Assembly: GCA_002049945.1 (NCBI GenBank)
Contig: MVCT01000022.1
Location: forward strand, 1 to 9,365
DNA length: 9,365 bases
Reading direction: 5' to 3'
Origin: Candidatus Cloacimonas sp. 4484_140
Lineage (GTDB): Bacteria; Cloacimonadota; Cloacimonadia; JGIOTU-2
Shown: positions 5,113-9,365 of the stretch, in pieces
How positions within the stretch are numbered: the first letter of the stretch is position 1
Layout: every line of letters begins with the position of its first letter
Notes under the pieces: generated by a model
What the model was told of the DNA's origin: nothing
Seen by the model: only the letters and a program-made list of their open reading frames with translations
Databases searched by the model: none
Translations under genes and position numbers: made by a program

Positions 5113-6927
5113 CTAAATTGCACTCAATAAAATTATTGTAACAACAACCAAGCCGGCAAGCATCCAAATCGCATAGGTATGCAACAAACCGGAATGCAGG
5201 TTATGAAACACATTACCAAGCCATAAGGAGAACACTGTTCCCCATTTATATATATCAAAATACTTCTTGTTTGCCCACTTGTAGATCTTATTAAAGGGGC
5301 TCATCGAAGAAATTTCATTGTAGAACTCAACACCTGTAGCTCTATGCTCTTCAGTTGTGGGATAGGTTCCAACATATTCATCATCAAAGCGGATTTTTTT
5401 AAATACAAGATAAATTATAAGACCGAGCAGAATCGATGCGGCAAAGAAATAAAGTATGATCTTTGAACTATAAAATCCCAAAAGCAATGTTTTAATAGAT
5501 CCTGCGCCAATTATAGGCAGTAAGAATAATTTCACAGGAATTGCAAATACGAGCACGCCAAAAATCACACAAAGAGCGCCGAGTAAAAGATTGGCAAACC
5601 AGTTATTGAAACTGATCTCTTTCACGCCTTCATATTTTTTTGGTAATTTGCTCAAGAATATTGCATGTATGAATTTAATAAAACTGGCAAGGGTAAGCGC
5701 ACTTCCAAAAACAGCGAGGACAAAGCAGACATTTAGTACGATCTGCCAGATTGACCCATGCTGTGAAGCGGTTTTCAAAATACCTTGATAGACCATCCAT
5801 TTTGAGAAGAACCCATTCAATGGTGGAATACCCGATATAGAAAGAGCTCCTATCAGCGCAGCGATAAAGGTGAGTGGCATCTTTCTGGCAAGACCACCAA
5901 GATCTTCAAGTTCGGATGTTCCTGTCCTCTTTTCAACAGAACCAAGAGATAAGAACAAGCTTGATTTGTAAATTGCATTATTTAGCATGTGGAAAAGTCC
6001 GCCGATAATACCAATTGGATTACCGGTTCCAATTCCCAATATCATATACCCAACCTGACTAACAGCATGATATCCCAGCAGCTTACGCGCATTGTGCTGA
6101 ACAAGCGCCATCATCACTGCAAAAATTATCGTAAGCGCACCTATTATCATGATGATCGCCTGGATTGCAAATGGATAGACAAAAAGATGCATCATTATAC
6201 GTGCAAAAAGATAAATACCAAGCAGCTTATCCATAGCAGCAGGAAGTTCTGCTACGGCTTCAATCGGTGCATCTTTTGCATAGTCAGGAAGCCAGGTATG
6301 CATTGGGAAAGCACCGGCTTTTGCAAAAGAAGCAAGAAGCAGGCAAAAGAATGCAATATAGGTCAACACGCTCGAAAGAGTAATTTTTGTTAAGTAAAGA
6401 TCGGAATTCTGTGTCACCACATACATCACTGCTAATCCAAAAAGAAGAAGCACGTCTGATGTTCCTATGATAATGAATGCTTTTCTTGAGCTCTCCGCAC
6501 TTTTCGGAGCATTCAAAATACCGAATAGATACACAAGCAAACCTGAAAGCCCCCAGAAAATTAAGAAAGCGATCATATTGGAACTCACTGCGACGCCATT
6601 ACAGAAACTGACTGTCAGTGCGAAAAGTAAAAAGAACTTTCCTTCATATTCCTTGTTCACATTCTTAAGACAGTAAATCAATATGATCGTGCTCAAAATG
6701 TTTATAAAAAGCAAAATGAACTTTGATAACGTATCGGTCTGGAAAATCGTTGAGCCAAATAAGGAAAAGCTCAATGTAGTTGCGCTGAATACTTTGATAC
6801 TCAGCACCAGCGACCAAATCACAGAAGCAAGAGTGATCAGTTTCTTTATAATCTTTGGTACAAAAAGATTAATAATTGTTGCAATTATCGGGATAACGAC
6901 AAGCAAAAATAGATAATTATTCCACAT
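5113..6927 (-). CDS. NuoL/EchA-like antiporter subunit of the hydrogenase complex
   Basis: A 604-residue polytopic membrane protein of the NuoL/MrpA/HyfB superfamily. Family marks are FAKAGAFPMHTWLPDY (residues 201-216, with TM7 Lys K203), K234 in the next helix, ARKLLGYHAVSQVGYM (280-295), H313, K321 and the SISGIPPLNGFFSKW segment with K376. After residue ~510 there is a charged stretch and then a long helical C-terminal extension ending in a final membrane helix, recalling the lateral helix and last helix of NuoL. At the place of the TM5 glutamate the sequence reads FLIFWGLSG, with G126 in place of Glu. The loop after WLPD (APIEAVAELPAAMDK) is not MrpA-like, so this is not simply the front half of a split MrpA. 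It begins 25 bp after the large-subunit gene with a weak AAAGGG SD. It is likely a second ion-pumping arm; exact subfamily uncertain. Confidence 0.9.
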   Translation of the reverse strand: MWNNYLFLLVVIPIIATIINLFVPKIIKKLITLASVIWSLVLSIKVFSATTLSFSLFGSTIFQTDTLSKFILLFINILSTIILIYCLKNVNKEYEGKFFLLFALTVSFCNGVAVSSNMIAFLIFWGLSGLLVYLFGILNAPKSAESSRKAFIIIGTSDVLLLFGLAVMYVVTQNSDLYLTKITLSSVLTYIAFFCLLLASFAKAGAFPMHTWLPDYAKDAPIEAVAELPAAMDKLLGIYLFARIMMHLFVYPFAIQAIIMIIGALTIIFAVMMALVQHNARKLLGYHAVSQVGYMILGIGTGNPIGIIGGLFHMLNNAIYKSSLFLSLGSVEKRTGTSELEDLGGLARKMPLTFIAALIGALSISGIPPLNGFFSKWMVYQGILKTASQHGSIWQIVLNVCFVLAVFGSALTLASFIKFIHAIFLSKLPKKYEGVKEISFNNWFANLLLGALCVIFGVLVFAIPVKLFLLPIIGAGSIKTLLLGFYSSKIILYFFAASILLGLIIYLVFKKIRFDDEYVGTYPTTEEHRATGVEFYNEISSMSPFNKIYKWANKKYFDIYKWGTVFSLWLGNVFHNLHSGLLHTYAIWMLAGLVVVTIILLSAI

Positions 6928-6952
6928 TTATGTACCCTTTCTTCTTGAAATC

Positions 6953-8170
6953 CTAATCTTCAAAAATTCTATCAATGGGTGTTTTCTCGCTACCGGCAAC
7001 TACCTTCTTGAGATTTGCAGTTTTCTCACGAGACATGGTTAATAGATTATGTTCTAATTTTTTATTATCTTCGTCGATGACGCGAATGCTTCGTTCTGTA
7101 CAGCAATAGCATGGATCAACAGCAGCAAGGGTAATAAGTGCATCGGCAAGAGGGATACCTACACAAGATGCTTTATAGGTTGGAATATTAGAAAAACTTG
7201 GTGCACGCACTTTATGACGAAGAGGACGGTTCGAGCCATCACTGCGTATGTAATGGAAAACCTCTCCTCTTGGAGCTTCATAACGTCCAATACCTTCACC
7301 GGGAGAAATATGCTTTACTTTATTGAGATATTCACCACCAACCTTGGGGAATGCATCGAGACATTGTCGTGCGATTTTAACAGATTCAATAATCTCCAGC
7401 ACACGTAAAACAAGCTTGTCATATACATCCCCATTGGGCAATACTATAACATCAAAATTTATCAGATCGTACTCGAGTCCGTCATCGCGGCGCACATCGA
7501 TATCCACACCAGATGCACGGGCAGTGGGTCCATTTGCACAGTAATTTATTGCATCTTCTTTTGTGAGTACACCTACACCCTTCAGACGTGACCATAAAAC
7601 AGGATCATCTTTAACTGCGCCAGCTAACATAAGCATTTTCTTTTCCAGCATATCAAGAACAGGATGAATTTCCGGGATCAATGCATTATCGAAATCTCTA
7701 CCAACGCCGCCAACACGAAACATTGCATAATGATTTCTGTTGCCCGAAACCTTTTCAAAAATTTGAAGAACCGGTTCGCGATATTTCCATGTCCACATCC
7801 AGAGCGTATCATATCCAATAAAATGACCTGCAAGACCGAGCCAGAGAAGATGGCTGTGAATTCTTTCCATCTCTCCGATAAAAATTCTTATATATTGTGC
7901 TCTTTCGGGTATTTCTACATTATCAATATCTTCCATTGCATGGACCGCTGCAAAGGGATGCGAAGTCGAACAAATTCCGCAAATACGCTCAACAAGAAAG
8001 ATCGACTGTGTATAGGATCTTGTTTCGGATATCTTTTCATGACCTCTATGCATCCAGCCGGTTTCCATCTCAATATCAACAACTTTTTCACCTTCGACTT
8101 TTATATCAAAGAATTCCGCTTCTTCCAACAGTGGATGAAAAGGACCTAAAGGAATTCTACATTTGCTCAT
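6953..8170 (-). CDS. mbhL: Group 4 [NiFe] hydrogenase large (catalytic) subunit, NuoD/MbhL-like
   Basis: A 405-residue soluble catalytic subunit. The N-terminal motif is ERICGICSTSH with C64 and C67; the C-terminal motif is DPCYCCTER with C354 and C357. These are the two CxxC pairs that bind the Ni-Fe(CN)2CO centre, so proton reduction or H2 oxidation should be possible. C356 is an extra cysteine between the second pair, coded TGC-TAT-TGC-TGT. Other family marks are IPLGPFHPLL (6-15), GWMHRGHEKI (38-47) and GRYEAPRGE (295-303). About 48 residues follow the last cysteine; whether they are cleaved on maturation, as in many NiFe hydrogenases, cannot be told. No maturation (hyp) genes are in the window. 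The start at 8170 has AGGAG upstream, in a 24-bp gap after the NuoC-like gene. The Mrp context favours the Mrp-linked group 4 type over Ech; the subgroup needs a phylogeny. Confidence 0.95.
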   Translation of the reverse strand: MSKCRIPLGPFHPLLEEAEFFDIKVEGEKVVDIEMETGWMHRGHEKISETRSYTQSIFLVERICGICSTSHPFAAVHAMEDIDNVEIPERAQYIRIFIGEMERIHSHLLWLGLAGHFIGYDTLWMWTWKYREPVLQIFEKVSGNRNHYAMFRVGGVGRDFDNALIPEIHPVLDMLEKKMLMLAGAVKDDPVLWSRLKGVGVLTKEDAINYCANGPTARASGVDIDVRRDDGLEYDLINFDVIVLPNGDVYDKLVLRVLEIIESVKIARQCLDAFPKVGGEYLNKVKHISPGEGIGRYEAPRGEVFHYIRSDGSNRPLRHKVRAPSFSNIPTYKASCVGIPLADALITLAAVDPCYCCTERSIRVIDEDNKKLEHNLLTMSREKTANLKKVVAGSEKTPIDRIFED

Positions 8171-8194
8171 TACATGCTCCTCTGCATAAACCTG

Positions 8195-8644
8195 TTACTT
8201 CTCTTTTGTTCTGTTGCGATTAAAACGCATTGGATGGTCATCCTCACTAAAATGCGGATTGTTGATGGTCAGCAATTTTTTCAAATCGGGATGTCCTTTG
8301 AACTTAATACCAAAAAGATCATACATTTCTCTTTCGATCCAGTTCGCACCTTCGATCAGTGGTGTTATTGAATTAATCTCAGGATTTTCAAGACCGGTTT
8401 TGACACGTGGATTATAATAAATTCCAGTTGTGTCGTCAGAGAAATGGTAAAGAACTTCGAGCCCGTCATATACCTCTGTAGCAGTACATATAGAAAGACG
8501 GCAGCCCATTGTATTAAAGAGATAGTCAGATATCTCTCTAAGGTCTTCGTTCTTTATATTGAAGTAAATTCTTTTCGGCTTCTTAATAATTTTAGCTATT
8601 TTATCTTGAAATTTCTCAAAAAATTCTGTGGATTTATCGCTCAT
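8195..8644 (-). CDS. mbhK: NuoC/MbhK-like hydrogenase subunit
   Basis: 149 residues from the ATG at 8644-8642, which forms an ATGA overlap with the TGA of the preceding gene and has AGGA about 9 nt upstream. An in-frame ATG 60 bp further up lies inside the NuoB-like gene and is unlikely. The diagnostic complex I 30-kDa motif is near the C terminus: WIEREMYDLFGIKFKGHPDL (residues 102-121), with D-D-H-P-M-R-F at 135-141. The protein has no cofactor motif; in the family it packs against the NuoD-like catalytic subunit and helps join it to the membrane arm. The usual family C-terminal length is seen, and the gene is followed closely by the large subunit gene. Confidence 0.93.
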   Translation of the reverse strand: MSDKSTEFFEKFQDKIAKIIKKPKRIYFNIKNEDLREISDYLFNTMGCRLSICTATEVYDGLEVLYHFSDDTTGIYYNPRVKTGLENPEINSITPLIEGANWIEREMYDLFGIKFKGHPDLKKLLTINNPHFSEDDHPMRFNRNRTKEK

Positions 8645-9060
8645 TTTAATGTTCCTAATAATTTTAATACGCCATCTATCATAGCTTCGGGTTTCGGGGG
8701 ACATCCCGTCACATAGGCATTGACAGGAATGATCTTTTCAAGAGGCATCCCCGCTGCATTATAACCTGTTTTGAATGTTGCTCCTCCTGCAGTACAGGTT
8801 CCGATACCGATCACAAAAATTGGCTTTGCTGCCTGCTCATATAATTGTTTGATGCGTGGTGCAACTTTATAGGATACTATTCCGGTTACAAGAAGAACAT
8901 CTGCATGACGTACAGAACCAACAAGCTTGATGCCGAAGCGTTCAATATCATATCCGGGTGTGATGAGGTCGAGGATTTCAATATCGCAGTTGTTACATGG
9001 ACTTGCACTAACGTGGAAAACCCAAATTGATTTTTTAATAATTTTATTATAGAATGCCAT
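8641..9060 (-). CDS. mbhJ: [NiFe] hydrogenase small subunit, NuoB/MbhJ-like
   Basis: A 139-residue protein with the single-cluster NuoB fold. Cluster ligands are C22 and C25 (SPCNNCDIE), C89 (GTCTAGG) and C120 (TGCPPKPE). The first pair is CxxC, as in group 4 hydrogenase small subunits such as EchC and MbhJ, not the adjacent CC of complex I NuoB. This cluster is the final relay to the NiFe site in the large subunit. No twin-arginine signal is present, fitting a cytoplasm-facing complex. The start follows the NuoH-like stop by 3 bp and its SD (AGGAG) lies within the last codons of that gene; the stop overlaps the next gene by 4 bp. Confidence 0.95.
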   Translation of the reverse strand: MAFYNKIIKKSIWVFHVSASPCNNCDIEILDLITPGYDIERFGIKLVGSVRHADVLLVTGIVSYKVAPRIKQLYEQAAKPIFVIGIGTCTAGGATFKTGYNAAGMPLEKIIPVNAYVTGCPPKPEAMIDGVLKLLGTLK

Positions 9061-9063
9061 AAT

Positions 9064-9365
9064 TTACACTCCTATGATTGCCAGAATTACGGCGATAAGA
9101 GCAAGAGGGCTTGCCCATTTCCAGAAGAAATTAATTGCAGTATCAATACGTACACGTGGGTTTGTATTTCTTATCAAGATCATAACAACTACTATAAGCA
9201 AGTACTTCCCGATACCAGCCATGATCGTACCAAAAGAAGCAAAGCTCATTCCGCCCCAGAAAAGAATAACAAGAAGCATAGGAAGGAATACATACATCAT
9301 ATAATGTGCCAGTTTCCAGAAAGCAAGCAGTGGGCCCGAATACTCCATGAGCGGACCTTCAACAA
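9064..9365 (-). CDS. mbhM: NuoH/MbhM-like membrane anchor subunit, C-terminal part (5' end beyond window)
   Basis: The last 100 codons of a gene entering from the right edge. The frame is open to the edge, so the ATG at 9348 is internal: the residues before it read V-E-G-P-L and continue into M-E-Y-S-G-P-L-L-A-F-W-K-L-A-H, the conserved NuoH/EchB/MbhM segment that faces the hydrogenase module. About three hydrophobic helices follow (near residues 22-40, 47-64 and 82-100 of the visible part), with RNTNPRVRIDTAINFFWKW between the last two. It ends in TAA 3 bp before the NuoB-like gene. In this family the subunit anchors the peripheral arm and links redox chemistry to ion pumping. Whether more genes precede it is not visible. 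Confidence 0.92.
   Translation of the reverse strand, partial: VEGPLMEYSGPLLAFWKLAHYMMYVFLPMLLVILFWGGMSFASFGTIMAGIGKYLLIVVVMILIRNTNPRVRIDTAINFFWKWASPLALIAVILAIIGV

Noticed and set aside
5101..5127. Possible internal promoter on the minus strand (TATAAT at 5106-5101, TTGAGT at 5127-5122)
   Set aside because: The spacer is only 15 nt, the -35 match is 4 of 6, and AT-rich sequence gives TATAAT by chance; not strong enough to call.
4407..6927. NuoL-like gene plus MbhD-MbhE gene as a split or broken mrpA
   Set aside because: The NuoL-like protein ends with its own NuoL-type C-terminal extension and has non-MrpA loop sequence, and the downstream gene has its own strong SD and GTG start.
7664..8149. 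161-codon plus-strand open frame inside the large subunit gene
   Set aside because: Antisense shadow of a conserved catalytic gene; no family resemblance.
8645..8704. Upstream extension of the NuoC-like gene to the ATG at 8704
   Set aside because: It would overlap the NuoB-like gene by 64 bp and give a nonhomologous basic leader; the ATGA junction at 8641-8644 is the usual arrangement here.

Overview
The window holds most of one long operon, read entirely on the minus strand (right to left). It encodes a membrane-bound group 4 [NiFe] hydrogenase joined to an Mrp-type cation/proton antiporter module. In transcription order the genes are: an NuoH/MbhM-like membrane subunit (only its 3' end, right edge), an NuoB/MbhJ-like small subunit, an NuoC/MbhK-like subunit, an NuoD/MbhL-like catalytic subunit, a NuoL-like antiporter subunit, a fused MbhD-MbhE protein, MrpB, MrpC, MrpD, MrpE, MrpF, MrpG and, after an inserted cassette, the start of an NuoI/MbhN-like two-cluster ferredoxin subunit cut by the left edge. 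Most junctions are 4-bp ATGA overlaps or gaps under 30 bp, and nearly every start has a Shine-Dalgarno (SD) sequence, so this looks like one co-regulated transcript whose promoter lies beyond the right edge.

The large subunit keeps both CxxC pairs that hold the NiFe site, and the small subunit keeps the four cysteines of the proximal 4Fe-4S cluster. The complex should therefore be a real hydrogenase and not an Mbx/Mbs- or Fpo-like relative that has lost nickel. By analogy with archaeal Mbh, reduced ferredoxin would pass electrons through the MbhN-like and MbhJ-like clusters to protons at the NiFe site. The energy would drive ion movement through the NuoL-like subunit, MrpD and the smaller Mrp subunits, probably ending in a sodium gradient. 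The reverse reaction is also possible. Compared with the 14-subunit Mbh of Pyrococcus, this operon has a second large antiporter-like subunit and one MbhD-MbhE fusion protein.

Two stretches do not fit the compact operon. The first (281-928) lies exactly between the mrpG stop and the SD of the ferredoxin gene. It is a very AT-rich cassette with a GxxExxY-family PD-(D/E)XK nuclease-like gene between two 100-bp direct repeats, about 92% identical, each with inverted arms; a 17-nt fragment of a third copy touches the 3' end of the gene. The second (4947-5112) is a GC-rich noncoding gap with short direct and inverted repeats, between the NuoL-like gene and the MbhD-MbhE gene.

The organism is probably an anaerobic, fermentative or syntrophic bacterium of moderately low GC content (roughly 40% in the genes). 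GxxExxY genes with such repeats and bacterial-style SDs suggest an uncultured bacterial lineage (Cloacimonadota- or Bacteroidota-like, for example), but the sequence alone does not fix this. No tRNA, rRNA, CRISPR array or clear terminator was found.
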